A stretch of DNA of 64,000 bases from Triangularia verruculosa (Eukaryota; Ascomycota; Sordariomycetes; Sordariales; Podosporaceae): assembly GCA_033296885.1 (NCBI GenBank), contig MU863888.1:62001-126000 (forward strand), given 5' to 3'. This document shows positions 1 through 9,393 of this stretch, one piece after another (the stretch's first letter is position 1; the number at the start of each line of letters is the position of its first letter). The notes beneath the pieces are model-generated. The model saw only the letters and a program-made list of their open reading frames with translations, made no database searches and was not told the DNA's origin. A program made the position numbers and the translations under genes.

Positions 1-584
1 TTACTACGTCAACAACGAGTACGAGTCCGAGGAGCTCCAGAATGATCCCCCCGCCAAGCCCATCATCGAGAAGATCAAGCGCAATGTTTTGGCCGAGAAG
101 CCGCGTGTGACCAGGTTCAACATTAAGTGGTATGTTGCAAAAAATAAAGTTTGCGACAGAAGTGGGACTGGGTTGCTAATAAATTGTAAACAGGGATTCC
201 GAGGCTACTGCTCCCCCCGAGTTCCCTCCTGAGCAGCCCGAGGCCGATTTGGTTGCTGATGAGGAGGAGTACGGTGCTGAGGAGCTTGCCGAGGAGGAGG
301 CCGAACTTGCCGAGGAGGCTGCCACCATTGGCGAGGCGACCGGCGCCGACAAGGATGCTGCTATGGAGGGCGTCGAGGGCGAGAACGGCGCCGTGGACGA
401 GGAGGAGTTGTCCGACGACGGCAGCGTGGACATTGAGGGCGAAAGCGAGGACGAGCTTGAGGAGGAGGAGCTTGAAGGCGACGCGATGGAGACCGACGAG
501 ATGGAGGTCGACAAGCCCGCCGCTCCTGCTGCCGGCGCGCCCTCTGGCGCCCCGGCCCCCCAGGCTGATGCCATGGTTCACTGA
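1..584 (+). CDS. asf1: Histone chaperone ASF1 (3' part only)
   Basis: Histone H3-H4 chaperone of the nucleus that hands dimers to CAF-1 or HIR for nucleosome assembly. The window opens inside the gene. The exon ending at 129 encodes the end of the immunoglobulin-like core, including the highly conserved YYVNNEY stretch and the PRVTRFNIKW strand. A 64-nt intron (130-193) follows, and the reading frame resumes with W-DSE, as in the family. The last exon (194-584) encodes a long acidic Glu/Asp-rich tail ending in a Pro/Ala-rich segment, the usual fungal ASF1 C-terminus. By comparison with yeast Asf1 about 110 N-terminal residues lie outside the window. It converges with the CorA-like gene, leaving 246 bp between the stops. 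Family identity is certain from the core; the tail is not diagnostic. Confidence 0.95.
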
Positions 585-830
585 TTCGACTCTTCAAGGG
601 CTGAGGAGGGCGAAAAGGATATGATGTGACGGATAATGAACTTGGGTTAGAGCGCCAGGGATATGTGTTTGTCATTTTGCAAGCGGGACTGCAGGGAGGT
701 TTGGAGGCACATTTTTCGTAATTCATACCCTTAGACGTTCTGCTGCTATGGAATTGATCACATCAGCCGGCGATGAGTGTCTGTCGCATTCGACTATTTC
801 TCTGGACTTGGTGTTGAAACTACCATACAG

Positions 831-3181
831 TCATTCCACCCTCTTCTCCCTGCCCAGCTCGCCCTTCTCCATCGTCGACTCGTTCGATTCTTGCTGGCCC
901 TTCCGCCTCCAGTCTGGCATCTTCCAGTCCCAGCTCCAACCCCTCCACTTCAACCTACCAACCCATCTCTTCTCCTCAACCCCCCCATCCCGCTGATGCC
1001 CATGCCCCAGCACCCCCACCTGTGTTTTTTTCACTCCCCCTCCTCCATTGACCGCAACCCCAACATTACCAACCCCATTCAGATGCTGCTGATAATGATG
1101 ATACAAATGCCTCCTATCCCCCCCAAACCCTTTTCCTTCCACCCTTCCCACCCCTCCTTTCAGTCCCAACACTTTTCTTGCCGTCCTCCCCCCCCAACCC
1201 CAGAAACTTCTTACAGTATCCGTACTCTGCAGAACCAAAATCAGCAAAAAGAAGGGCACGCAAACCCCCACCAGCGTGGCGCTGAATCTCCCGTCTTCCA
1301 CCCCGATCTCTAATGTCGTAATACTAAACACGCCCACCACAAACGTCAGCGGAAGAAAAACCATGCTCACGCTGGTGAGGATCTTGATGTTTTTCCCTTG
1401 CTCAATCGCCCGGCGGGATTCCTTCACGCTGCTCCCACTGAACAACTGTTCCCTTAAGCTCCTGATTTCGGTTCTTGTACCCTCGTTCTTGTCGTGCACC
1501 AATCTAAGCTCTGAGATTGCTGCTTCCAAGTCTTGGCGGAGGGTGTCGAGTTTAGCTAGGTACGACTGGTGGTTGTTAGTGGTAGGGGAAACAGGCCAGA
1601 GGGTTGGATGTTTTCCCTCCCAGAAGTCCTTTGTGAAGTTATTGAGATACGCCGAGATCATGGCTTTGATGCCTTCGTTGATCACACCTAGCGTGTTGTA
1701 CGCCCAGAAGTACCGGCGGGAGTAGGTGAAGTGGCTGTCTTCGAAGAGGAGTTTGTCGCGGAGGCGGACGTCGAACATGAAGGTGCTTGGGGGGGTGATT
1801 AATTTGGTGATGGAGTCGTTTAGATCGGTGTAGCGTTTGATTGCATCCCTGTATTCCAACCTCAACGCATCCAAGAAAGCGTGGGGGCCGGACAGGAAAA
1901 TCTTTTGGGTGTTGTTGTCGGAGTGGATTGTGGAGAAGGGGGTGTGGTGGTCGTCGGGGAAGTACTGGATGTTGAGGAGCTGCCAGGGGGCGAAGGTGTG
2001 GTAGAGGTTTCCGGACTTGGTCTTGCGCTTGACGCGGAGTTTTATTTGAGAGGCAACGGGACCGGAGAGGGAGAGGGCGAGGATGGAGCTACAGGAGGTG
2101 ATGTCGATGTGGTCTGGGCTGCGGAAGTCCAAGGGGCGGGGGTCGAAGGGTTGCCAGGGGGTGGGGTGGAGGCCGGGGGGGATGACGGTGTAGTATTTAA
2201 ACACAAAAAAGAAGGAGCGCTGCCGGAGGGGGGTGGGTTCGATGGAGCGGTTAATGAGGTGGGCTTTGGTTTTGCCTTTGTTGCTGGTGGTGGTGACGAG
2301 GTGGGAGAGGAGCTCGTCCATGTCGAAGTGGGATTGCATGGTGAGGTGGGTGGCGGCGAGCATTAGAGGGGTGGGTTCTTGGAGGATGCTGAAAGGGGTG
2401 TGTTAGTAAGGGGTGTGGTGGAAGGAATGGATCGGGCTTACGAGATTCTACCGACCGAGGTGCCGTCTGCGTTGATGGTCTTTAAGATGGGCCACACGGC
2501 TTTGTCTCTGTTGTCTGCGTTGTCATCGCCATGGTTGGGACAGTCGAGACCCCCTTCAGGACAGACGGGATGTTTCTGGGTGGGCAGGCCGTCTCTGTCG
2601 ACTTCGTAAACCTGGTAACTGGTGTGCTCGTATTTGGTTCCTTCACCGGTCTCGAATGATGTAAAGAGGTTGGTGGCAGTCAGCTCGTCTCTCTTTTCCC
2701 ACGCGTCTGCCAGGGCGATTATAGTGCCAGCTTTTGTTTCATCAGTTGCTTCGATCGACTTTAGATGTGTGACAAGGTCCTCCTCTGACTTCTCTAGGCT
2801 AGGCAGTGTGTCGACAACACAGGAAGGTGATGGCTCCGAGCTGTTGCATGACATTGGCGGACTGGTCAGAGCGAGAAAGTCTGGCGAGTGTTCACGCTCT
2901 GTGACCCCATCATTTCGAAGCGTCGGTCGTGATCTTGAAGACTCATTTGTGAGCCGTCGGGCCGATGCAGTAACGGCAGACTGGGGAGGTGCATTGGAGA
3001 TTGTGGCGACCCGTTGCAAGCTGGAGGCAGACCAGTCGACACTTGGTGGGCGAGGTCGGTTGGCAGGGTTGAATTGTATGTCACGATGTGACTGAGCGTC
3101 TCGATACTGGTGAAGGGACTTGATAGACTGCTGGAGATGCTCTAACGACTTGAGCAGCTCGTCTACACGACAGTTGTCCAT
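831..3181 (-). CDS. CorA-like membrane protein, two exons
   Basis: Exon 1 runs 3181-2442 and exon 2 runs 2388-831, with a 53-nt intron (2389-2441) showing GTAAGC, TTACTAAC and CAG. The product is about 765 aa. The N-terminal third is Ser-rich and unrecognised. The C-terminal half has a long helical stretch and then two hydrophobic segments (ILTSVSMVFLPLTFVVGVFS and LVGVCVPFFLLILVL), the topology of CorA metal-ion channels. The Gly-Met-Asn selectivity motif expected after the first membrane helix is not visible, so transport of Mg2+ cannot be assumed. The tail is Gly/Trp/Arg-rich and low complexity. I chose the Met at 3181 (MDNCRVDELLK) because the upstream alternative at 3274 adds 31 residues with no family resemblance. 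Such GMN-lacking CorA-like proteins are common and uncharacterised in fungi. Confidence 0.8.
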
Positions 3182-3949
3182 GGTCTTTGGAAGGTCAAGA
3201 TATGTTGATTGCAAAAGGAGATGGAGAATATGATAGACTTGAAGCAACCCAACAGCATCGTGATAGACGGCCATTTATCATGACCAAGAGACCCTCCACC
3301 TCTGTCCAAGTCAGTCTGCCATGGTGAGCATGACGACCTCCAGCCTCGTCTGCCCTCCATCAACGGGTCGATGCATTAGCAAGCCGGCGTGGGGGATGAA
3401 ACCAAGCATTGGACGGTAAACGTGTAGCAACAGCGAATAGCAGTCTTTGAAACAATCCCGCCGCAATGAAGGCCGCGTAGAGTGTGCGGGTGGCATCAGG
3501 AAGAGGTCGGTGATCTCAGAGTGAGGCTGTACGATGACACTGGCGGCTACTACCGGCAAGCGCCCGGCTTGTGTGTTCTCTATCACATGATGAAGCTCAA
3601 AACTTCCTGAACTGGAGGATATGGGAAACTTGTCGCGGAGATGTCGCTAAGACGCAATCTCGAGAGCCAAAGATGAAACGAGGTTGGATAGCATGATTCC
3701 CATGTGGTAGACCTTGTTCGGTGTCTGATTGCGGAATCCAAGATGCGTGTGACACACCTCTTCCTACCGACCTCTCCTTTAGGAAACCGACCCTTCAGCT
3801 ATGGCCGTCAACCCCTCTCTCACGCGATCTGTCAAGGCTGTCATTTTTTCAGAGAAACAAGAAATATTGAAAAAGAAATAAAACAAAATGTTTATACCAA
3901 TGGTGTATCAAACCCGGCCAGAACGCCCTGCTCTGTCTCTCTGACACTC
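3182..3949. other. Intergenic, no gene seen
   Basis: About 770 bp between the CorA-like gene start and the BolA gene stop. Short open frames only, none with recognisable content. It presumably holds the 5' region of the CorA-like gene and the 3' UTR of the BolA gene. Confidence 0.6.
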
Positions 3950-4404
3950 TCACTGACTGACGCCCGTCACCTCTCCTCCGGCTGTCCCGTCCAACGGCGG
4001 CCCATCGTTCCCTCCCGTGGCTGCCCGTTCCTTTTCATATTCCTCCGGTGTCTGACATCTCGCGCTCCAGGCGTGGATCTGCGCGATTTCGTCTTTAAGA
4101 GCGGCGTTCACCAGCCGATGACGCTTCAGTGAGTTCTTGCCCGCAAACTCGGGCGAGACAATCAGCGAAGTAAACGCTTGTCCGCAGCCGCCTTCACAAA
4201 CCAAACCGTGTCAGTAGTACTCCAAACTTCAGCGGGCACTGCCCGATATCGCGGGGCTCTGTCCAGACTCCAAAATGACGTCAGGGGCATGTGACAGGGG
4301 GAAAGCAGCGGCATACCGGACATGTCTTGGACCTCTACATGAGAGGCCTTGAGGCGGTCGGCGAGGGCCGCTCTTATGGAGTCTTCGGTGATGGACTGGG
4401 CCAT
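3950..4404 (-). CDS. BolA-like protein (Fra2/BOLA2 type), two exons
   Basis: Small BolA-fold protein, predicted to pair with monothiol glutaredoxins in Fe-S cluster handling and iron sensing. Exon 1 is 4404-4317 and exon 2 is 4191-3950. The 125-nt intron (4192-4316) has GTATGC, TACTGAC and AAG. The spliced product is 109 aa. It carries helix 1 (SIRAALADRLKASHVEVQD), the SGGCG loop, the strand that follows it, and the signature RHRLVNAAL with the conserved ligand His, then EIAQIHAW. No targeting sequence is visible, so a cytosolic/nuclear location is likely. The SGGCG loop is shared with mitochondrial BOLA3-type proteins while RHRLVN is BOLA2-like, so the exact subfamily is an inference. It shares a 263-bp promoter with the NIF3-family gene. 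Confidence 0.92.
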
Positions 4405-4667
4405 GGTTTGTGTCTGTCGATGGGGGGGAAACGTAGGGGAGAAAGCAGTGAGAACTATGACTGCCCCGCCATATATGCTTGGCTGGATCTGGTAAGGGTT
4501 AGGGTTCTATGCCTGGATTCACTCCAATCCAAGATCTGTTTGCTTGGGGTTCACATTTAACCCCACCTTTTACTCTCACTGTCTCTCACTCACTTACAGA
4601 GCTTCAAGCATTTCACCTGTGACCTCACTTCTCGCCATAAAATCTCATCACTTGATTCCCGTTGCAG
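4405..4667. promoter_or_regulatory. Divergent promoter, BolA / NIF3, with tandem TTAGGG
   Basis: Shared 263-bp upstream region. Positions 4493-4506 read TAAGGGTTAGGGTT, two telomere-like units. On the BolA strand this is an ACCCTAA-type telo box about 90 bp before the start codon. Confidence 0.5.
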
Positions 4668-5723
4668 ATGATCTTCACTTCTTCCCTTCTCAGAACAACA
4701 AGACTCATCCCATCCATCCTCAACCACACCCAACGAAGAACATTCACCATGGCCACCATGCAAAGCCCTCCCTTCACTCAGCAGGTCGTCAAGGCCATGC
4801 AGACCTTGTAAGTCTCACCATATCTGTCACACATCCCATCACTAACCCCCCATAGATACCCAGAATCCCTCGCCGACCGCACCTGGGACAACGTCGGCCT
4901 CCTCCAAGAAAACTTCACCTCCTCCTCCTCCCCCCCCACCTCCCCCGTAGTCCTCCTCACAAACGACCTCACCCCCTCCGTCGCCCGCGAAGCCATCTCC
5001 CAAAAGGCCTCGGTAATAATCTCCTACCACCCCTTCATCTTCCGCGGCTTCAAATCCATCACCCTCGCCGACCCCCACCAGCGCATCATCCTCCTCCTCG
5101 CCCAGCACAACATCGCCGTCTACTCCCCCCACACCGCCATCGACGCCGCCCCCGGCGGCATGGCCGACTGGCTCGCCAACATGCTCTCCACCCTCCCCAA
5201 CCTCACCACCACCATCTCCACCGTCACCCCCATCTCCCCCTCTTCCTCCCTCCCCGAGAAATTCGCCAACGCCGGCTACGGCAGAAAAGTCCAGCTCTCC
5301 AAACCAATCACCCTCGGGGAAGCAGTCAAGCTCTACGCCAAGGGCCTCGGCGGCCTCAAACACGTCATGGTCGCCAGGCCAAAGTCGTCAGAACAATTCA
5401 TGGTCAGAACCGTAGCCGTCTGTCCCGGAAGCGGCGAGTCTGTGTTAGCGGGCGTGAAGGATGCCGATCTCATCGTCACCGGGGAGATGTCGCACCACCC
5501 GGCGCTGAAGCTCGTTATGGAGGGGAAGGCAGTCTTGTCCGTCTTTCATAGTAACTCTGAGCGGGCGTTTCTGCGGGAGGTTCTCAAGCCGCAGCTGGAG
5601 GAGCAGCTGAAGGAAGTGGATAGGGTGAAGGTGGTGGTGAGCGAGGAGGATCAGGATCCTTTCCAGATAGTGGATGTGGAGGACTTGCCGGGGGATATGA
5701 GGGGGGAGATGCAGACGGTTTAG
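4668..5723 (+). CDS. NIF3-family (NGG1-interacting factor 3-like) protein
   Basis: Two exons, 4668-4807 and 4856-5723, with a 48-nt intron (GTAAGT, ACTAAC, TAG). The product is 335 aa. The first 27 residues (rich in Arg, Ser and Thr, no acidic residues, ending RRTFT) look like a mitochondrial presequence; initiating at the second Met (codon 28) would give a cytosolic form. The body has the Nif3/YbgI dimetal-site elements: the SYHPFIFRG strand, the SPHTAIDAAPGGMADWL segment and the late GEMSHHPAL motif. Members form toroidal metalloproteins whose biochemical role is still unclear. The coding strand switches from strongly C-rich to G-rich after about 5440. It converges with VPS51. Confidence 0.93.
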
Positions 5724-6416
5724 GTGGCCGGGCGTGTATTGAATAATCAGCAGCGTTATCATCAGCAGCAGCAGGCGCGAGGTATGGTTTTGGATGGGGA
5801 AGAGGAAGAGGAAGAAGATATAGTGCTGGGCTTCACCGGGATGAGGCGGAGGGGTAACAGCACGGGTAATGTCAGGAGGACGATTAGGGGACGGGCGAGG
5901 GAGAATTACTTTAACAGGAGTAGTAGTGGTGCCGAGGAGGAGCACCGGGGAGGGGCGAGGCTTTAGAGGGAGGATGATCACATGTGCGTGTGTATATAAG
6001 GAGTAGGTATGGGAATGAAGATATCTGGTGATGGGAATTGACGGTTGTCTACTATGAACTTGTTTAGATACCGTGCAATGTGCATCCATCCGCAGTGAAA
6101 CTAACCAAGAACAGCGTTTGAATATGACAGAGGCTCATCACCAGCTGATATGATCTATTTAAGAGCAGCAGAAAATATAATTATCGAGTAGACATATATA
6201 ACCCTGAAGGACACCTTAGGGTTATGTGGTATTGTTCCAGCCGACCTAAGCTTCACAAGTTTCTTAAACATGATATAAAAACACACAAAACCTCATGTGT
6301 GCGCGCGGATATATTTCCAACCAAAAGTAAAAATGCGTAATGGGTATCGTCCTCCTCCCTCGCTCTGCCATTCCTGTCAAGCAATAATCCAGACAACATT
6401 CTCTTCCAGCAACACT
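5724..6416. other. Convergent 3' intergenic, NIF3 / VPS51
   Basis: About 690 bp between two stop codons, expected to hold both 3' UTRs. It contains TTAGGGTT near 6216. The purine-rich part just after the NIF3 stop stays open for 80 codons but has no recognisable protein. Confidence 0.5.
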
Positions 6417-7316
6417 TCACCCTCGACCTCCATCTTCCTCCGCCTCTTCCTCCCCAGCCAAAATCCCATCCCCTTCCCTCAACAACTCCCCCACCTCCCC
6501 CCCTCCCACCTTTTGTTCCTGCCACCTAACCAACAACCTCCTCGGCAACTCCCACTCCTTTTCCGCCTGCACCCGATCCCCCTGCTGCACAAACCCCCTC
6601 ATCCTCTCCATCCCCCTATAAACCTCCCTCACCAACCTCCTCGTCTCTTTTTTCTTTTCCCTTCCCCCATTTTGTTCGGTAGTATCACAAAACCCCCTCA
6701 TCTCCCCCCTCAAATCCCTCGCCATATCATACACCCTCGCCACCACCAGATCCAGCGTCCCCGCCATCGGATTCAGCGGGTCCATCGTCGTGCGCATCTT
6801 GCGGATCGTTTCGGTGGCTGTGATTAACTTGGAGTAGTTGTCGTATACCAATGCTTTTTTTTCTGCGTCTAGTGCGCGGATCTCGGAGAGGAGGCGGGTG
6901 TATGTGGTCAGGAGGGAGGAGAGGGAGGAGGACTCGAGGAGGGAGGTTAGGTAGGTTTCGGGGGAGAAGGAGGGGGAGTCGAGGATGCTGGCGGGGGTTG
7001 CTGGGGGGGGACCAGGGTGGTCGTTGAGAGAGGGGGAGGAGGGGGGGAGGGAGATGCTGGGGAGGGTGGGTTTTGATTGGGATTGCTGGCGGAGGTTGTA
7101 GTATTCGCGAAGGGCGGCGCGGTTGCGTTTTGGCTGTTGTTGTTGTTGTTGTTGTTGTTGTTGGTGAGGGGGGATGGTGAGGTTGGGGGAGCCGGGGAGA
7201 GAGGTGTTGATGTCGAGGGAGGGTCGGGCTGAGGAGGAGGGGGTGTGGAGGGCGGTGGAGGAGGGGATTCGTCGCGGTGCTCCTGTGCCTTCGCGGGGGG
7301 TGGCTATTGTGGACAT
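6417..7316 (-). CDS. vps51: VPS51, GARP complex subunit
   Basis: Subunit of the Golgi-associated retrograde protein tether, which captures endosome-derived vesicles at the trans-Golgi. Single exon, 299 aa. The N-terminal 115 residues are Ser/Pro-rich with a run of about ten Gln encoded by CAA repeats (7134-7163). The Vps51/Vps67 core follows from about residue 118, with the diagnostic ETYLTSLLES segment and, further on, YDNYSKLITATETIRKMR. The C-terminus is Glu/Gly-rich and lies in the G-rich end of the coding strand. It is divergent from RMI1 and convergent with the NIF3 gene. Length is in the usual range for filamentous fungi. I saw no splice signals suggesting a longer C-terminus. Confidence 0.93.
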   Translation of the reverse strand: MSTIATPREGTGAPRRIPSSTALHTPSSSARPSLDINTSLPGSPNLTIPPHQQQQQQQQQQPKRNRAALREYYNLRQQSQSKPTLPSISLPPSSPSLNDHPGPPPATPASILDSPSFSPETYLTSLLESSSLSSLLTTYTRLLSEIRALDAEKKALVYDNYSKLITATETIRKMRTTMDPLNPMAGTLDLVVARVYDMARDLRGEMRGFCDTTEQNGGREKKKETRRLVREVYRGMERMRGFVQQGDRVQAEKEWELPRRLLVRWQEQKVGGGEVGELLREGDGILAGEEEAEEDGGRG

Positions 7317-7733
7317 TTTGATTGTTTTGTTGGAATAACTGTTGGTGTTGTTGGAGATGGAAATTGAATTGACGTCGTGTCTCCAAGATGACAGAAGTGG
7401 ATCCCGTTCCCGGGGGAGTGGGACCGTGGAGAGGCCCGGGAATTAGCGCGGATGCAGGTGCCGGGGGTGTTTGTTAGCGGCTGGTGCTTTGGACGACAGT
7501 GGGGCTGAAGCGCTGGGAGCTTCAACTCCATCGAAGAGACAGCGACGAAGAGGAAGAAAATCGTCTCAACATGAGAAAAAAATCAAATTAATTCACGGGG
7601 CGGCAGTTTCTTTGTTTGAGCGGGGGAAAGTCAATAAAATAGTGAGGATTCATCTGATCGGAAAAGTATTCTTATTTCACTACCCATCATTAAAAACACC
7701 ATTGGAAAGTATCACGAACTAACAGTATTCACT
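7317..7733. promoter_or_regulatory. Divergent promoter, VPS51 / RMI1
   Basis: A 417-bp region between two start codons. No TATA box or specific factor site stands out. The middle is GC-rich and the part nearest RMI1 is AT-rich. Confidence 0.4.
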
Positions 7734-9284
7734 ATGGCTCCAGACGAGAGACGGTCCCGCAATAATTATAGATTCCATCCTTATCATTCTCACACCGACT
7801 CCCCGCTTAGATTCCTACAACGTCCAACCGACTTGAATGCTCGCTCCGTTCCTCGTCTACTTTTCAGCGGCGGTAGTCAACAGCAGGATAGCACGCCCTC
7901 CTCACTTGTGGACAGCAGCTTAACTCCGAGCTCGACCGACCCGCCATCTCACCAGGAAGACAGCACGCAGGCTGAGGATGACAGCACCCTGGGGTCTTCT
8001 TCCAATCCTATTGATTTGACCGGCCTTGTTATCCATTCCCAGACCCCTCCCAGGAAAGGTGCCACCCGTCAAGGCGTTGCGCAATCTCACGCACCTTCCC
8101 AGCCAGAATTCATCAAACAGAGGGAGAAGGAGGTTAAGGCACACACTCAGACGGCTTGGACCAAGAAACCGGTAATCCACGCTCAGCAGGCTTCTCAATT
8201 AGCTCTCCTCGATCAGCACACACAGCCCAGGGCACGTTCGCAACAGGCCCACGACAGCCCTCTCGACAACCAACGTCGACAACCCTCTCACTCAAACCCA
8301 ACCAAAGAAGCCCAAACCAAACCACTCCCCAGCAACAAAACCCCATCCCAACCTCAACCACCACAGCAACCACCCACCGCCCCCCTCATGATCCCCCAAA
8401 AGCGCCCCAACCCCCAACCCCTTTCCCAACCCCCCGGACGACCAACCCAACACCGCCGTCTAAACCCTCCACCTCCAGCACCACCCATCACCAGACCCGC
8501 TCCCCCTCCCACCAACAACAACAACAACATGTCCCTCCCAACTCAAATCCTCACCACCCTCCAATCCCAATCCCTCCCCCTCCCCTCCCACCCCTGGCTT
8601 AATCATCTAATCACAACCCGCAACCCCCCCCTCCCCCTCCCCTCCCTCCTCGCCACAACCCGCGCGAGAATCCTCTCCTCCGATCTAACAACCCCCTCCC
8701 TCCTCGACCCATCCTATCTTCAATCCCACTCCTTCCCCCCCTCCCTCTCCAACCCAACAACAAAATCAACTTCTTTGTCTCATGACGTCGTGGTTCAGGT
8801 GCTGGATATAACCAACATCTCAAAAAGCAAGTGGGAACAAGTCGAGGAGCTAGAAGCAAAAGCGAGAGGAGAAGAGAAACGGGGGAGGGAGGTTATACGA
8901 CTTCCTACTGCTGCTGCTGCTAATGATGAGGACACCAACGTAATGGATCAGGGGATGGATCAGGGGGCGCTGGTACAGCAACAGCAAAATAGAGAGAGAG
9001 GGGAAGCAAAGGCTACACACAAGGTTTTGGTTCAGGACGGGACGGGACAAAAGGTGTTTGCGTTGGAATTGTTCAGATTGGAGAAACTGGGGATCGGGAA
9101 GACGAATATTGGCGAGAAGTGGCTGCTTAAAAAGGGGATGGGGGTGAGCAGGGGGGTGGTTATGCTGGAGCCGGAGAGGTGTGTGTTTTTAGGGGGAAAG
9201 GTTGAGGTGTGGAATAAGGCTTGGAGTGAGGGGCGGTTGGAGAGACTTAGGAAAGAGGCGGGGGAACAAAATGGAGGGGGTTAG
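7734..9284 (+). CDS. rmi1: RMI1, RecQ-mediated genome instability protein 1
   Basis: OB-fold partner of Sgs1/BLM helicase and Top3 in double-Holliday-junction dissolution, acting in the nucleus. Single exon, 516 aa. Residues 1-265 are a disordered Ser/Pro/Gln/Asn-rich extension containing PIDLT at 92-96, which resembles a SUMO-interacting motif. The conserved unit starts at Met266 with the DUF1767-like helical segment (LPLPSHPWLNHL), runs through HDVVVQVLDITNISKSKWEQ, and ends with the OB fold: KVLVQDGTGQKVFALELFRLE, the GEKWLLKKGMGVSRGVVMLEP strand-loop, and the strand VFLGGKVEVWN. An acidic/Gln-rich insertion splits the OB region. The start at 7734 is the first ATG in the frame; translation from 8529 would give a yeast-sized protein. 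The stop lies 109 bp from the UTP22 stop. Confidence 0.88.
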   Translation: MAPDERRSRNNYRFHPYHSHTDSPLRFLQRPTDLNARSVPRLLFSGGSQQQDSTPSSLVDSSLTPSSTDPPSHQEDSTQAEDDSTLGSSSNPIDLTGLVIHSQTPPRKGATRQGVAQSHAPSQPEFIKQREKEVKAHTQTAWTKKPVIHAQQASQLALLDQHTQPRARSQQAHDSPLDNQRRQPSHSNPTKEAQTKPLPSNKTPSQPQPPQQPPTAPLMIPQKRPNPQPLSQPPGRPTQHRRLNPPPPAPPITRPAPPPTNNNNNMSLPTQILTTLQSQSLPLPSHPWLNHLITTRNPPLPLPSLLATTRARILSSDLTTPSLLDPSYLQSHSFPPSLSNPTTKSTSLSHDVVVQVLDITNISKSKWEQVEELEAKARGEEKRGREVIRLPTAAAANDEDTNVMDQGMDQGALVQQQQNRERGEAKATHKVLVQDGTGQKVFALELFRLEKLGIGKTNIGEKWLLKKGMGVSRGVVMLEPERCVFLGGKVEVWNKAWSEGRLERLRKEAGEQNGGG

Positions 9285-9393
9285 ATATTGAGTATAAAAT
9301 GCAATGTTTTGATCGAAAACTGTATCAGGGATTTAATTTGATTTATTGACTTATTTTCCAAACTCCAGATGCAAATACCTATTACACCCACTA

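Noticed and set aside
5724..5966. 80-codon Glu/Arg-rich frame right after the NIF3 stop
   Set aside because: It looks like purine-rich 3' UTR; no family match and no own promoter spacing.
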